64,000 nucleotides of DNA from Streptomyces sp. TG1A-8 (GCF_030499535.1 NZ_JASTLB010000001.1:2294001-2358000); one strand, 5' to 3'. Shown: positions 36,894 to 46,166, counted from the first letter of the stretch. Notes: generated from the sequence alone by a model not told the origin. Numbers and translations: made by a program.

Positions 36894-38594
36894 TCAGAAC
36901 CCGGCCGGTTCCGTGTACACCCCCCACTCGTCCCGCAGCACGCCGCAGATCTCGCCGAGGGTCGCCTCGGCCCGTACGGCCTCCAGCATGGGCCCGATCA
37001 TGTTGGTGCCCTCCCGCGCGGCCGCCAGCATGTCCTCCAGAGCCGAGCGCACCGCCGCCTCGTCCCGCGCGGCCTTCCGCCCGGCGAGCGCCCGGACCTG
37101 CTCCCGCTCCACCTCGTGGCTGACCCGCAGGATCTCCAGGTCCCCGGTGACCGACCCGGTGTGGACGTTCACGCCCACGACCCTCTTCTCGCCCTTCTCC
37201 AGAGCCTGCTGGTACCGGAACGCGGACTCCGCGATCTCGCCGGTGAACCACCCGTCCTCGATCCCGCGCAGGATCCCGGAGGTGATCGGGCCGATCGGGT
37301 GCCGCCCGTCCGGGTGCGCCCGCAGGCCCCGCTCCCGGATCTGCTCGAAGATCTTCTCCGCGTCGGCCTCGATCCGGTCCGTCAGCTGCTCGACGTACCA
37401 GGAACCGCCCAGCGGGTCCGCCACGTTGGCGACCCCGGTCTCCTCCATCAGCACCTGCTGCGTGCGCAGCGCGATCTCCGCGGCCTGCTCGCTGGGCAGC
37501 GCCAGCGTCTCGTCGAGCGCGTTGGTGTGCAGCGAGTTGGTCCCGCCGAGCACGGCGGCCAGCGCCTCCACGGCCGTGCGGACCACGTTGTTGTACGGCT
37601 GCTGCGCGGTCAGCGAGACCCCGGCGGTCTGCGTGTGGAAGCGCAGCCACTGCGCCTTCTCGCTCCTGGCGCCGTAGACGTCCCGCATCCACCGCGCCCA
37701 GATCCGCCGGGCCGCGCGGAACTTGGCGATCTCCTCGAAGAAGTCGACGTGGGCGTCGAAGAAGAAGCTGAGCCCCGGCGCGAACACGTCCACGTCGAGA
37801 CCGCGCGAGAGCCCCAGCTCCACGTATCCGAACCCGTCCGCGAGGGTGTACGCCAGCTCCTGCGCGGCCGTGGACCCGGCCTCGCGGATGTGGTAGCCGG
37901 AGACGGAGAGCGGCTTGTAGGCGGGGATGCCGGCCGCGCAGTACTCCATGAGGTCGCCGATCAGGCGCAGGTGCGGCTCGGGCTGGAAGAGCCACTCCTT
38001 CTGGGCGATGTACTCCTTGAAGATGTCGGTCTGCAGGGTCCCGTTGAGCACCGAGGGGTCCACGCCCTGCCGCTCGGCGGCGACCAGGTACATGCAGAAC
38101 ACGGGCACGGCGGGACCACTGATCGTCATGGAGGTGGTCACGTCGCCCAGCGGGATGTCCTTGAACAGGACCTCCATGTCGGCGGCCGAGTCGATGGCCA
38201 CGCCGCAGTGCCCGACCTCGCCGAGCGAGCGCGGGTCGTCGGAGTCGCGGCCCATGAGCGTCGGCATGTCGAAGGCCACGGACAGCCCGCCGCCGCCCGC
38301 CGCCAGGATCATCTTGTACCGCTCGTTGGTCTGCTCGGCGTTGCCGAACCCGGCGAACTGGCGGATCGTCCAGGTACGCCCGCGGTAGCCGGTCGGATGG
38401 AGCCCGCGCGTGAAGGGGTACTCCCCGGGCCAGCCGATCCGCTCGAATCCCCCGTACGTGTCCCCCGGCCGCGGCCCGTACACCGGCTCCACGGGATCGC
38501 CGGAGAGCGTGGTGAAGTCTGCGTCGCGCTTGCGGGCGGCGTCGTAGCGGGCCTGCCAGCGCCGGCGGCCTTCTTCGATGGCGTGAGCGTCCAT
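36894..38594 (-). CDS. icmA: Isobutyryl-CoA mutase, large (substrate-binding) subunit (566 aa)
   Basis: Adenosylcobalamin-dependent interconversion of isobutyryl-CoA and n-butyryl-CoA, linking valine catabolism to fatty acid and polyketide precursors. It works with a separate small cobalamin-binding subunit not present in this window. The fold is that of the methylmalonyl-CoA mutase substrate domain. Two specificity positions match isobutyryl-CoA mutase: F80 in RTWTIRQF and Q198 in KEYIAQKEW. Methylmalonyl-CoA mutase has Tyr89 and Arg207 there. The length, 566 aa, is that of IcmA. I chose ATG at 38594; a near-perfect 22-bp palindrome lies 9 nt upstream of it. Confidence 0.93.
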   Translation of the reverse strand: MDAHAIEEGRRRWQARYDAARKRDADFTTLSGDPVEPVYGPRPGDTYGGFERIGWPGEYPFTRGLHPTGYRGRTWTIRQFAGFGNAEQTNERYKMILAAGGGGLSVAFDMPTLMGRDSDDPRSLGEVGHCGVAIDSAADMEVLFKDIPLGDVTTSMTISGPAVPVFCMYLVAAERQGVDPSVLNGTLQTDIFKEYIAQKEWLFQPEPHLRLIGDLMEYCAAGIPAYKPLSVSGYHIREAGSTAAQELAYTLADGFGYVELGLSRGLDVDVFAPGLSFFFDAHVDFFEEIAKFRAARRIWARWMRDVYGARSEKAQWLRFHTQTAGVSLTAQQPYNNVVRTAVEALAAVLGGTNSLHTNALDETLALPSEQAAEIALRTQQVLMEETGVANVADPLGGSWYVEQLTDRIEADAEKIFEQIRERGLRAHPDGRHPIGPITSGILRGIEDGWFTGEIAESAFRYQQALEKGEKRVVGVNVHTGSVTGDLEILRVSHEVEREQVRALAGRKAARDEAAVRSALEDMLAAAREGTNMIGPMLEAVRAEATLGEICGVLRDEWGVYTEPAGF

Positions 38595-38603
38595 GTCCCC
38601 GAA

Positions 38604-38625
38604 TTTACTTGGACGTCCTAGTAAA
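38604..38625 (-). promoter_or_regulatory. 22-bp near-perfect palindrome at the icmA start
   Basis: TTTACT and AGTAAA arms flank a GGACGTCC core (each arm joined to the core by one T), with only one mismatched pair. It lies 9 nt before the icmA ATG, where a bound repressor would block transcription or the transcript start. Its left half TTACTTGGA is identical to part of the site at 34951-34963. Confidence 0.6.
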
Positions 38626-38686
38626 TGTCGATGGGCAACCGCCGCACGGGTGCCGTACGGCGGTCGGGGTCGGGGGAGGCGGCGGC

Positions 38687-39025
38687 TCAGGCCTCGGCGG
38701 CGGCGGGGGCCCGCTCGGCGAAGCGGGGCTCCAGCTCCCGGCTGATCCCGCGCTCGACGAAGAACGCGGCCGTCGGGACGGTCCCCGCCAGCAGCACCCA
38801 CAGCTGCTTGCCGACCGGCCACTTGGCCTTGGAGCCCAGGTCGAAGGCGAACACCAGGTAGACGACGTACAGCCAGCCGTGCGCGATGGCGACGACCCGG
38901 GTGAAGTCGGCGGCACCGTCGACGTCCAGCCCGTACTTCGCGATCATGCTCAGGCACAGCAGCACCAGCAGGACACCGGTCGTGTAGGCCATGACGCGGT
39001 AGCGGGTCAGCACGCTCTTCTTCAT
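38687..39025 (-). CDS. DUF3817 membrane protein (112 aa)
   Basis: A small integral membrane protein with about three helices (VMAYTTGVLLVLLCLSMIAKY, VVAIAHGWLYVVYLVFAFDLG and WVLLAGTVPTAAFFVER in parts). It has the DUF3817 hallmark of an HGWLY-type motif followed by FxxDL. Function unknown. ATG at 39025 is used; GTG at 39031 is also in frame. A TTACGCT sequence just upstream suggests a nearly leaderless mRNA. A second DUF3817 gene lies at 39952-40296, with a MarR gene and an MTH1187-type gene between them. Confidence 0.8.
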   Translation of the reverse strand: MKKSVLTRYRVMAYTTGVLLVLLCLSMIAKYGLDVDGAADFTRVVAIAHGWLYVVYLVFAFDLGSKAKWPVGKQLWVLLAGTVPTAAFFVERGISRELEPRFAERAPAAAEA

Positions 39026-39068
39026 GCCCACGAGCGTAACCGTCCGTCCCGGGAGGTCCCGTCCCGGG

Positions 39069-39578
39069 TCATTCGTCCTCGAAGTCGTGCGCCGCGACGC
39101 GCAGCGGACGCAGCATCGCGAAGATCTCCGCGCACTCCTCGGCGTCGTACGCCCCGAGGCCGAAGTCCATCGCCATCAGGTCGCGGGTGGCCGCGTCGAC
39201 CACCTCGCGGCCCTTGCCGGTGATGACGGCGAGCGTGCCGCGGCCGTCGTCGGGGTTGGGCCGCTTGGCCACCAGTCCGGACCTGACCAGACGGTCCACG
39301 GTGTTCGTCACGGACGTGGGGTGCACCATCAGCCGCTCGCCGATCTTGGACATCGGCAGCTCGCCGGCCTTGGAGAAGGTGAGCAGCACCAGCGCCTCGT
39401 AGCGCGCGAACGTCAGCCCGTACGGCTTGACCACCGCGTCGACCTCGGCGAGCAGGATCTGGTGCGCGCGCATGATCGAGGTGATCGCGGCCATGGACGG
39501 CACGTTTCCCCAGCGCTGCTTCCAGAGTTCGTCGGCACGTGCGATGGGGTCGAAGGCGAGACTGAGAGGCTTCGGCAC
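39069..39578 (-). CDS. MarR-family transcriptional regulator (169 aa)
   Basis: The winged HTH is visible from FARYEALVLLTFSKAGELPMSKIGERLMVHPTSVTNTVDRLVRSGLV (in parts), with the wing DDGRGTLAVITGKG. An N-terminal extension (MPKPLSLAFDPIARADELWKQRW in parts) resembles actinobacterial members. GTG at 39578 starts it; TAGGGT lies about 12 nt upstream and no RBS is clear, so it may be leaderless. The position between two DUF3817 genes suggests it may control one or both, but no operator is evident. Confidence 0.87.
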   Translation of the reverse strand: MPKPLSLAFDPIARADELWKQRWGNVPSMAAITSIMRAHQILLAEVDAVVKPYGLTFARYEALVLLTFSKAGELPMSKIGERLMVHPTSVTNTVDRLVRSGLVAKRPNPDDGRGTLAVITGKGREVVDAATRDLMAMDFGLGAYDAEECAEIFAMLRPLRVAAHDFEDE

Positions 39579-39661
39579 GTCATCAGACCCTACCGGCCGG
39601 TCATATGCCGGTCAGCTCCGTCTCGCCCTTCGGTCCGGCGGGCGGGGGCGCCGCGGCGGGA

Positions 39662-39955
39662 CTACCGCGCCAGGTGCCGTTCGACCGTCTCGACCTTGGC
39701 GGTGAGGCCGTCGCTCACGCCGGGGCGGATGTCGGCCTTGAGGACGAGGGAGACCCGCGGGGCGCGGGCCTCGACGGCGGCGACGGCGCGCCGGACGACG
39801 TCCATGACCTCGTCCCACTCGCCCTCGACGGAGGTGAACATGGCGTCGGTGCGGTTCGGCAGCCCCGACTCGCGCACCACGCGGACGGCGTCGGCGACGT
39901 ACTCCCCCACGTCCTCGCCGACCCCAAGCGGCGTCACGGAGAAGGCGACGATCAT
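39662..39955 (-). CDS. MTH1187/YkoF-type thiamine-binding-like protein (97 aa)
   Basis: A small ferredoxin-like-fold protein of the DUF77 family ([51 protein letters not shown]). Family members have been reported to bind thiamine or pyrimidine compounds; the physiological role is uncertain. The ATG at 39955 overlaps the stop of the upstream DUF3817 gene by 4 nt, so they form an operon. Confidence 0.85.
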   Translation of the reverse strand: MIVAFSVTPLGVGEDVGEYVADAVRVVRESGLPNRTDAMFTSVEGEWDEVMDVVRRAVAAVEARAPRVSLVLKADIRPGVSDGLTAKVETVERHLAR

Positions 39956-40296
39956 GCGTTCACGACCCCTTCCTTGCGGGCGCGGGCGGCGATGACGGCG
40001 TCCTGGGCCTCGCGGCGCAGCCTGCGCTCCGCGAAGAAACCGCCGGTGGGCAGGACGGAGAGGACGAAGTACAGGGCCGCGGTGCCGGGGCTCCACCTGG
40101 CGCGGTTCCAGGCGTCCGCCCAGAAGAGCACGTACAGGATGAACAGGACGCCGTGGACGGCGCCCATCACCGGCACCGCGTTGAAGTCCGTGGTCCGCTT
40201 CAGGACCGAGCAGACGAGCAGGAGGAGGAAGGACACGGCCTCCGGCGCCGAGACCAGGCGGAGGCGGCGGAGGGCGGAAGCTGTCTTGAGGTCCAC
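39952..40296 (-). CDS. DUF3817 membrane protein (114 aa)
   Basis: A second DUF3817 protein, with helices at about residues 17-33 ([14 protein letters not shown]), 43-62 ([19 protein letters not shown]) and 72-90 ([19 protein letters not shown]). The GTG start at 40296 follows GAAGGTG. The stop is coupled to the MTH1187-type gene (ATGA). Function unknown. Confidence 0.82.
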   Translation of the reverse strand: MDLKTASALRRLRLVSAPEAVSFLLLLVCSVLKRTTDFNAVPVMGAVHGVLFILYVLFWADAWNRARWSPGTAALYFVLSVLPTGGFFAERRLRREAQDAVIAARARKEGVVNA

Positions 40297-40451
40297 GGAT
40301 CACCTTCGGTGGGAGGGTCGCTGACGACGCGGTCACGGTGCGGACCGGCCTTGTGAACGCAAGCACAAGGCCCGCCCATTGTGACAAACACCGGTGCGCG
40401 CGGCACGGGAGGGGGCTGTCCGGCACGGGCCGCCCCCGCTAACGTCACAGC

Positions 40452-41090
40452 GTGGCGATGTTCCGGCTCCAGGGGAGCAAGGTCCTCGCCGTCGACATGA
40501 CCGGGGACGCCGTGAAGGCGAAGAACGGCTCGATGGTCGCGTACGACGGGGAGATGTCCTTCAAGAAGCTGAGCGGCGGCGGCGAGGGGCTGCGCGGGAT
40601 GGTGACGCGGCGGCTCACCGGCGAGCAGATGACGGTGATGGAGGTGCGGGGGCACGGGACCTGCTGGTTCGCCGACCGCGCCGCCGAGATAAACCTGGTC
40701 GACCTCCGGGGGGACAGGCTCTGGGTCGAGTCGAGCAACCTGCTCGCGACCGACGCGGGGCTGCGCACCGGCACGACCTTCACGGGGCTGCGCGGCGCCT
40801 CGCAGGGCAACGGGCTGTTCACCACGACCGTCGAGGGGCACGGACAGGCGGCGATCACGTCCGACGGGCCGGCCGTCGTGCTCCGGGTCGGCCCGCAGTA
40901 CCCGCTGGTCGTCGACCCGGGGGCCTACATCGCCCACCAGGGCGAGGTGCGCCAGTCCTTCCAGTCCGGCGTGACGTTCCGCACGCTGCTGGGGGAGGGC
41001 GGCGGCGAGGCCTTCCAGATCCGCTTCGAGGGCGACGGGCTGGTCTACGTCCAGCCCAGCGAGCGCAACACGATCGCGGGGGACCTCTGA
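40452..41090 (+). CDS. AIM24 family protein, first of three (212 aa)
   Basis: A beta-rich AIM24/TRAP-like fold protein named after a mitochondrial biogenesis factor; its bacterial function is unknown. Family marks: GSMVAYDGEMSFKK near the start, VEGHGQAAITSDG in the middle, and VDPGAYIAHQGEVR followed by GEAFQIRFEGDGLVYVQPSE at the end. It lacks a signal peptide. The GTG at 40452 has no RBS, and TAACGT lies 7 nt upstream, so the transcript is probably leaderless. One base separates it from the next AIM24 gene. Confidence 0.85.
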   Translation: MAMFRLQGSKVLAVDMTGDAVKAKNGSMVAYDGEMSFKKLSGGGEGLRGMVTRRLTGEQMTVMEVRGHGTCWFADRAAEINLVDLRGDRLWVESSNLLATDAGLRTGTTFTGLRGASQGNGLFTTTVEGHGQAAITSDGPAVVLRVGPQYPLVVDPGAYIAHQGEVRQSFQSGVTFRTLLGEGGGEAFQIRFEGDGLVYVQPSERNTIAGDL

Positions 41091-41091
41091 C

Positions 41092-41742
41092 ATGGCGTTC
41101 CGGGAACTCAACCCGAAGATGGTCGAGGCGACCGTACGGCCCGGGCAGCGGCTGTTCAGCCAGCGCGGGGCGATGCTCGCCTACCGGGGGGAGGTGTCCT
41201 TCACCCCCAGCGTCCAGGGCGGCCAGGGCGGCCTGGCGTCCATGATCGGACGGCGGGTGGCCGGCGAGGCGACCCCGCTGATGGCGGTCGAGGGCAGCGG
41301 CACCGTGCTCTTCGGGCACGGTGGCCACCACGTGCACGTCATCCACCTCTCCGGCGACACCCTGTACGTCGAGGCCGACCGGCTGCTCGCCTTCGAGGAC
41401 ACCCTCCGGCAGGGCACGGTGTTCCTGGGCTCCCAGGGCGGGGTCATGGGCCTGGTGCGCGGCCAGGTCACCGGGCAGGGCCTGTTCACGACCACGCTGC
41501 AGGGGCGGGGGTCGGTCGCGGTGATGGCGCACGGCGGCGTCTTCGGGATCCCCGTCACCCCGCAGCGCCCGGTGCACGTGGACCCGCAGGCGTACGTCGC
41601 CCACCACGGCGAGGTCCGCAACAAGCTGTCCGCCGCCCTGGGCTGGCGCGACATGGTGGGCCGCGGCTCGGGGGAGGCATTCCAGCTGGAGCTGAGCGGC
41701 AACGGCACGGTGTACGTCCAGGCCTCGGAGGAGAAGCTGTGA
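41092..41742 (+). CDS. AIM24 family protein, second of three (216 aa)
   Basis: A paralogue of the preceding gene with the same marks: GAMLAYRGEVSF, GTVLFGHGGHHVHVIHL, GQGLFTTTLQGRGSVAVMAHGG, VDPQAYVAHHGEV, GEAFQLELSGNGTVYVQASEEK. The ATG at 41092 comes one base after the upstream stop, and its own stop overlaps the third gene by 4 nt. It has a His-rich GHGGHHVHV stretch that its neighbours lack. Membrane segments are not evident. Confidence 0.85.
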   Translation: MAFRELNPKMVEATVRPGQRLFSQRGAMLAYRGEVSFTPSVQGGQGGLASMIGRRVAGEATPLMAVEGSGTVLFGHGGHHVHVIHLSGDTLYVEADRLLAFEDTLRQGTVFLGSQGGVMGLVRGQVTGQGLFTTTLQGRGSVAVMAHGGVFGIPVTPQRPVHVDPQAYVAHHGEVRNKLSAALGWRDMVGRGSGEAFQLELSGNGTVYVQASEEKL

Positions 41743-42545
41743 GCACGTACGGGAGCGCGGGCGGCCCGGTGGTGCACGACCCGGCGACCCTGCCCGCCGA
41801 CGACAACGTGAACAGCTACACGTTCTGCGTGGAGCTGAAGGGCGGGCAGTGGTTCCTGCAGAAGGGGAAGATGATCGCCTACTACGGGGCGATCGAGTTC
41901 AACGGGATCGGGCACGGCCGGCTGGACCGGCTGGTGCGCACGTCCTTCCATTCGCCACTGCACGCGAGCGACTGGGTGGTGGCGGAGGGCTCGGGCAAGA
42001 TGCTGCTCGCCGACCGGGCCTTCGACGTCAACTCGTACGACCTGGACGACGGGAACCTGACCATTCGCGCGGGCAATCTGCTCGCTTTCCAGCCAAGTCT
42101 CGCGCTCAAGCAGTCGATCGTGCCGGGCTTCCTGACCCTGATCGGAACGGGGAAGTTCGTGGCCGCCTCCAACGGCCCGGTGGTGTTCATGGAACCACCG
42201 GTCCGGGTGGATCCCCAGGCCCTGGTCGGCTGGGCCGACTGCCCCTCCCCGTGCCACCACTACGACCACGGGTACCTGACGGGCGTGCTGGGCGGCCTGC
42301 GGGCGCTGACGGGGCTCGGCGGGGCCTCCGGTGAGGAGCACCAGTTCGAGTTCGCGGGTGCCGGGACGGTCCTGCTGCAGTCGACGGAGACCCTCGTGCC
42401 GGAGGTGGCCACGGGGGCCGTTCCGCCGGGGCCGGGGGTACCCGGCGGTGGCGGGGCGGCGCCGGGAGGTCACGGCCCGCACACGCCGGGCGCACCGCGC
42501 CTTCCCGGACAGCTCGGGGACCTCCAACGTCGCTTCGGGCTGTGA
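41739..42545 (+). CDS. AIM24 family protein, third of three, with Pro/Gly-rich tail (268 aa)
   Basis: A third consecutive AIM24 paralogue. The core has GKMIAYYGAIEFNG, VVAEGSGKMLLADRAFDVN, GTGKFVAASNGPVVFM, VDPQALVGWADCPSPCHHYDHG and HQFEFAGAGTVLLQSTE. It alone has a CPSPCHHYDH segment and an additional C-terminal tail rich in Gly, Pro and Ala (about residues 222-268). The GTG at 41739 overlaps the previous stop (GTGA). The three products may form a heteromeric beta-barrel-like assembly, which is inference only. Confidence 0.84.
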   Translation: MSTYGSAGGPVVHDPATLPADDNVNSYTFCVELKGGQWFLQKGKMIAYYGAIEFNGIGHGRLDRLVRTSFHSPLHASDWVVAEGSGKMLLADRAFDVNSYDLDDGNLTIRAGNLLAFQPSLALKQSIVPGFLTLIGTGKFVAASNGPVVFMEPPVRVDPQALVGWADCPSPCHHYDHGYLTGVLGGLRALTGLGGASGEEHQFEFAGAGTVLLQSTETLVPEVATGAVPPGPGVPGGGGAAPGGHGPHTPGAPRLPGQLGDLQRRFGL

Positions 42546-42638
42546 ACGGTAGTCTGCGGAGTGTGACTTCGAACGCGTGCGCACATGTCACACCACCCAA
42601 GGCAGTTCATCATTCAACTTCTTAGGTAGACTTCATTC

Positions 42639-43115
42639 ATGGAGACCGAAACGGCCACGCGCTGGCTGACCGATGCGGAGCAGTGCGCCTGGCGCACCCA
42701 CCTGGAGGTCAACAGGCTGTTGACGTACCAACTGGAAAAGGACCTGCAGCCGTTCGGGCTGACGATGAACGACTACGAAATCCTCGTCAACCTCTCCGAG
42801 TCGGAGGACCACAGGATGCGGATGAGCGACCTCGCCTCCGCCACCATGCAGTCCAAGAGCCGGCTCTCGCACCAGATCACGCGGATGGAGAACGCCGACC
42901 TGGTGCGCCGCGAGAACTGCGAGTCGGACCGCCGGGGCCTGTACGCCGTGCTGACCGAGCACGGCAGGGAGACGATGAGGAAGGTCGCGCCGCACCACGT
43001 GTCCTCGGTGCGGCGGCACTTCATCGACCTGCTGTCGGCCGACGCGCTCATAGAGCTCGACAAGTCCCTCAAGCCGGTCGCGGAGCACCTGAGGGGGCAA
43101 CGGGGGCGTCCCTGA
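42639..43115 (+). CDS. absC: MarR-family regulator AbsC (158 aa)
   Basis: A winged-HTH regulator; length and sequence (METETATRWLTDAEQCAW, TMQSKSRLSHQITRMENADLVRR in parts) match the S. coelicolor pleiotropic antibiotic regulator AbsC as I remember it. AbsC has been reported to bind zinc and to control zinc-related and antibiotic genes. Here HHVSSVRRHF and the Cys in RRENCESDRRG are possible metal ligands, not proven. The promoter is probably TAGACT at 42625-42630, only a few nt before the ATG. Direct repeats in 42608-42636 (AACTTCTTAGG / TAGACTTCATT) may be an autoregulatory site. Confidence 0.85.
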   Translation: METETATRWLTDAEQCAWRTHLEVNRLLTYQLEKDLQPFGLTMNDYEILVNLSESEDHRMRMSDLASATMQSKSRLSHQITRMENADLVRRENCESDRRGLYAVLTEHGRETMRKVAPHHVSSVRRHFIDLLSADALIELDKSLKPVAEHLRGQRGRP

Positions 43116-43137
43116 CGTCCGGCCGCGCCCCGGGGCG

Positions 43138-43157
43138 CCGGGACACCCGCGTCCCGG
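43138..43157 (+). terminator. Probable terminator of absC
   Basis: CCGGGAC (43138-43144) pairs with GTCCCGG (43151-43157), 6-nt loop. The rest of 43116-43381 is GC-rich spacer without a gene. Confidence 0.5.
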
Positions 43158-43381
43158 GGCCCGCTCCCCCGGTGTCCGGACCGCCACGCGTCCCCGCGTG
43201 CCGGGCGGCCCGCCCTCCGCGCGGCCGGTGCCGCCGCCGGCACCTCCCGCCGGCAGGGAGCGCGGCCCGGGCGGCAGGGCACCGGGCGGCCCTGTCCGGC
43301 CCGCGCCCGCACCGCCCGCGACTCACCCCGCCCCCATGTCCCCGTCCGCGCCGGGCCCCGCCCCGGCGCGGGGGGGCGGGG

Positions 43382-44338
43382 TCAGTTTTCGGTCAGGCCC
43401 GCCACCAGTTCGTCCGCCGCGCGGTAGGGGTCCAGTTCGCCGGCGACGATCCGCTCCGCCAGGGCGCTGAGCCGGCGGTCGCCGTGGAGGTCGCCGATGC
43501 GTTCGCGCAGGGCCGTGACGGCGATCGTCTCCACCTCGCGGGCCGCGCGGGCCCTGCGGCGTTCGGTGAGGACGTCCCGCTCCTCCATCCAGGCGCGGTG
43601 CTTCTCCAGGGCCTCGACGACCTCGTCGACGCCCTCCGCACGGGCCGCGACCGTCTTCACGATGGGCGGGCGCCAGTCGCCGGGGCCGCGGGCCTCGCCC
43701 AGGCCCAGCATGTGGTTCAGCTCGCGGGCGGTGGCGTCGGCGCCGTCCCGGTCCGCCTTGTTGACGACGTAGACGTCGCCGATCTCCAGGATGCCGGCCT
43801 TCGCCGCCTGGATGCCGTCGCCCATGCCGGGGGCCAGCAGGACGACGGACGTGTCCGCCTGGGAGGCGATCTCCACCTCCGACTGACCGACGCCCACCGT
43901 CTCCACCAGGACCACGTCGCAGCCCGCCGCGTCCAGCACCCGGATCGCCTGGGGCGCCGCCCACGCCAGGCCGCCCAGGTGGCCCCGGGTCGCCATCGAG
44001 CGGATGTAGACGCCGGGGTCGGAGGCGTGCTCGGACATGCGGACCCGGTCGCCGAGGAGGGCGCCGCCCGAGAAGGGGGACGAGGGGTCGACGGCCAGGA
44101 CGCCCACCCGTTTGCCCTGTTTGCGGTACGCGGTGACGAGCGCGGAGGTGGACGTCGACTTGCCGACGCCGGGCGAGCCCGTCAGGCCGACCACGTAGGC
44201 GTTGCCCGTGAGCGGGGCCAGCGCCGCCATGACCTCCCTGAGCTGCGGGGACGCCCCCTCCACCAGGGAGATCAGCCGGGCCACGGCCCGCGGCCGGCCG
44301 TCCCTGGCCTGGGCCACCAGAGAGGAGACGTCCTGCAT
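43382..44338 (-). CDS. meaB: MeaB/ArgK-type GTPase, mutase chaperone (318 aa)
   Basis: A G3E-type GTPase that protects adenosylcobalamin mutases and gates cofactor loading. Walker A is GLTGSPGVGKST (K60). DPSSPFSGGALLGDRVRM, ETVGVGQSEVEIA and VNKADRDGAD give the switch and guanine-specificity motifs. ATG at 44338 is used (CGGAG upstream). It lies 38 nt downstream of the thiolase gene on the same strand and close to methylmalonyl-CoA epimerase. Its client could be methylmalonyl-CoA mutase or the isobutyryl-CoA mutase in this window. Confidence 0.93.
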   Translation of the reverse strand: MQDVSSLVAQARDGRPRAVARLISLVEGASPQLREVMAALAPLTGNAYVVGLTGSPGVGKSTSTSALVTAYRKQGKRVGVLAVDPSSPFSGGALLGDRVRMSEHASDPGVYIRSMATRGHLGGLAWAAPQAIRVLDAAGCDVVLVETVGVGQSEVEIASQADTSVVLLAPGMGDGIQAAKAGILEIGDVYVVNKADRDGADATARELNHMLGLGEARGPGDWRPPIVKTVAARAEGVDEVVEALEKHRAWMEERDVLTERRRARAAREVETIAVTALRERIGDLHGDRRLSALAERIVAGELDPYRAADELVAGLTEN

Positions 44339-44376
44339 CACAGCTCCGTTCGCTTCGCGGTCGTACAGGTGGGAAG

Positions 44377-45576
44377 TCAGGCCTTCGGAACCCGCAGGAT
44401 CAGTGCGTCGCCCTGGCCGCCGCCACCGCACAGCGCGGCCGCGCCGACCCCGCCGCCCCGGCGCTTGAGCTCCAGCGCCAAGTGGAGCACGAGCCGGGCG
44501 CCGGACATGCCGATCGGGTGGCCCAGGGCGATCGCGCCGCCGTTGACGTTCACCTTTTCCGTGGACACCCCGAGGTCCTTCATTGACTGCACCGCGACCG
44601 CGGCGAAGGCCTCGTTGATTTCGATGAGGTCGAGGTCGGAGACCTCCAGCCCCTCCTTCTTCAGCGCGTGCCGGACGGCGTTGGAGGGCTGCGACTGCAG
44701 GGAGTTGTCCGGGCCGGCCACGTTGCCGTGCGCGCCGATCTCGGCGAGCCACTCCAGGCCCAGCTCCTCGGCCTTGGCCCTGCTCATCACGACCACGGCC
44801 GCCGCGCCGTCGGAGATCTGCGAGGAGGATCCGGCGGTGATGGTGCCCTCGCGGGAGAAGGCCGGACGCAGCTTGCCCAGGGACTCCACGGTGGTGTCGG
44901 CCCGGATGCCCTCGTCCTTGCTGAACAGGACCGGCTCGCCCTTGCGCTGCGGGATCTCCACCGGGGTGATCTCGGCCTCGAAGACGCCGTTCTTCTGTGC
45001 GGTCGCGGCCCGCTGGTGGGACAGGGCGGCGATCTCGTCCTGCTCGGCGCGCCCGATGCCGAGGCGGGTGTTGTGCTTCTCGGTGGACTCGCCCATGGCG
45101 ATGTCCTCGAAGGCGTCGGTCAGGCCGTCGTACGCCATCGCGTCGAGCATCTGCACCGCGCCGTACTTGAAGCCCTCGCGGGACTTCGGCAGCAGGTGGG
45201 GGGCGTTGGTCATGGACTCCTGGCCGCCGGCGACGACGATGTCGAACTCGCCGGCGCGGATCAGCTGGTCGGCCAGCGCGATCGCGTCCAGGCCGGACAG
45301 GCACACCTTGTTGACGGTGAGCGCCGGGACGTTCATCGGGATGCCGGCCTTGACGGCGGCCTGGCGGGCCGGGATCTGCCCCGCCCCGGCCTGGAGCACC
45401 TGGCCCATGATCACGTACTGCACCTGGTCGCCGCCGATCCCCGCACGGTCGAGGGCGGCCTTGATCGCGAAGCCGCCGAGGTCGGCTCCGGAGAAGGACT
45501 TCAGCGAGCCGAGCAAGCGCCCCATGGGCGTTCGCGCGCCCGCGACGATCACCGAACTGGTCGTGGCAGAAGACAT
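44377..45576 (-). CDS. Acetyl-CoA C-acetyltransferase (399 aa)
   Basis: A biosynthetic thiolase that condenses two acetyl-CoA to acetoacetyl-CoA, or the reverse. The nucleophilic Cys is C92 in [12 protein letters not shown], the catalytic His is in [16 protein letters not shown], and the second Cys is in [14 protein letters not shown] chose ATG at 45576 (AAGGGG upstream). With the 3-hydroxybutyryl-CoA dehydrogenase at 62273-63121 it could feed butyryl-CoA and the ethylmalonyl-CoA pathway. It is upstream of meaB in one operon and divergent from mce. Confidence 0.93.
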   Translation of the reverse strand: MSSATTSSVIVAGARTPMGRLLGSLKSFSGADLGGFAIKAALDRAGIGGDQVQYVIMGQVLQAGAGQIPARQAAVKAGIPMNVPALTVNKVCLSGLDAIALADQLIRAGEFDIVVAGGQESMTNAPHLLPKSREGFKYGAVQMLDAMAYDGLTDAFEDIAMGESTEKHNTRLGIGRAEQDEIAALSHQRAATAQKNGVFEAEITPVEIPQRKGEPVLFSKDEGIRADTTVESLGKLRPAFSREGTITAGSSSQISDGAAAVVVMSRAKAEELGLEWLAEIGAHGNVAGPDNSLQSQPSNAVRHALKKEGLEVSDLDLIEINEAFAAVAVQSMKDLGVSTEKVNVNGGAIALGHPIGMSGARLVLHLALELKRRGGGVGAAALCGGGGQGDALILRVPKA

Positions 45577-45725
45577 GGGCTGCGATCCCCTTACCGGCCT
45601 GCACGGCCAAGGAGTGAACGAGGGTTTACTTCGAATGTACTGAGGGGCGGTCCGCGGCGTCATCGGGCCGCCGGTGTGATCGCGCGCACGTTGCGTAACC
45701 ATGCGCCGGGCGCTGCACTGGGTCC
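45577..45725. other. Divergent promoter region thiolase / mce
   Basis: Rightward, TTGCGT (45692-45697), a 17-bp spacer and TGCACT lead to a start at the mce ATG itself. TTTACTTCGAATGTAC at 45625-45640 is a partial palindrome whose left half resembles the icmA site. Confidence 0.5.
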
Positions 45726-46166
45726 ATGCTGACGCGAATCGACCACATCGGGATCGCCTGCCACGACCTCGACGCCACCGTCGAGTTCTACCGTGCCACG
45801 TACGGCTTCGAGGTGTTCCACACCGAGGTCAACGAGGAGCAGGGCGTCCGCGAGGCCATGCTCAGGATCAACGGGACGTCCGACGGCGGCGCCTCCTACC
45901 TGCAACTGCTGGAACCGACCCGGGAGGACTCCGCGGTCGGCAAGTGGCTGGCGAAGAACGGGGAGGGCGTCCATCACGTCGCCTTCGGCACGGCGGACGT
46001 CGACGCGGACGCCGCGGACATCCGCGGCAAGGGCGTGCGCGTGCTGTACGACGAGCCGCGGCGCGGCTCCATGGGGTCCCGGATCACCTTCCTGCACCCG
46101 AAGGACTGCCACGGCGTCCTGACGGAACTGGTCACTTCGGCCCCGGTTGAGTCACCTGAGCACTGA
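45726..46166 (+). CDS. mce: Methylmalonyl-CoA epimerase (146 aa)
   Basis: Interconverts (2R)- and (2S)-methylmalonyl-CoA in propionyl-CoA metabolism and extender-unit supply. It is a vicinal-oxygen-chelate fold metalloenzyme. The metal ligands expected for the family are visible: His in [12 protein letters not shown], Gln in YLQLLEP, His in GVHHVAFG and Glu in LTELV. Translation is likely leaderless (promoter 7 nt upstream of the ATG). It is divergent from the thiolase-meaB operon. Confidence 0.93.
   Translation: MLTRIDHIGIACHDLDATVEFYRATYGFEVFHTEVNEEQGVREAMLRINGTSDGGASYLQLLEPTREDSAVGKWLAKNGEGVHHVAFGTADVDADAADIRGKGVRVLYDEPRRGSMGSRITFLHPKDCHGVLTELVTSAPVESPEH

Noticed and set aside
43116..43381. 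Possible small gene after absC
   Set aside because: Frames here are extreme-GC shadows rich in Pro, Arg and Gly without start signals; only a short hairpin is supported.
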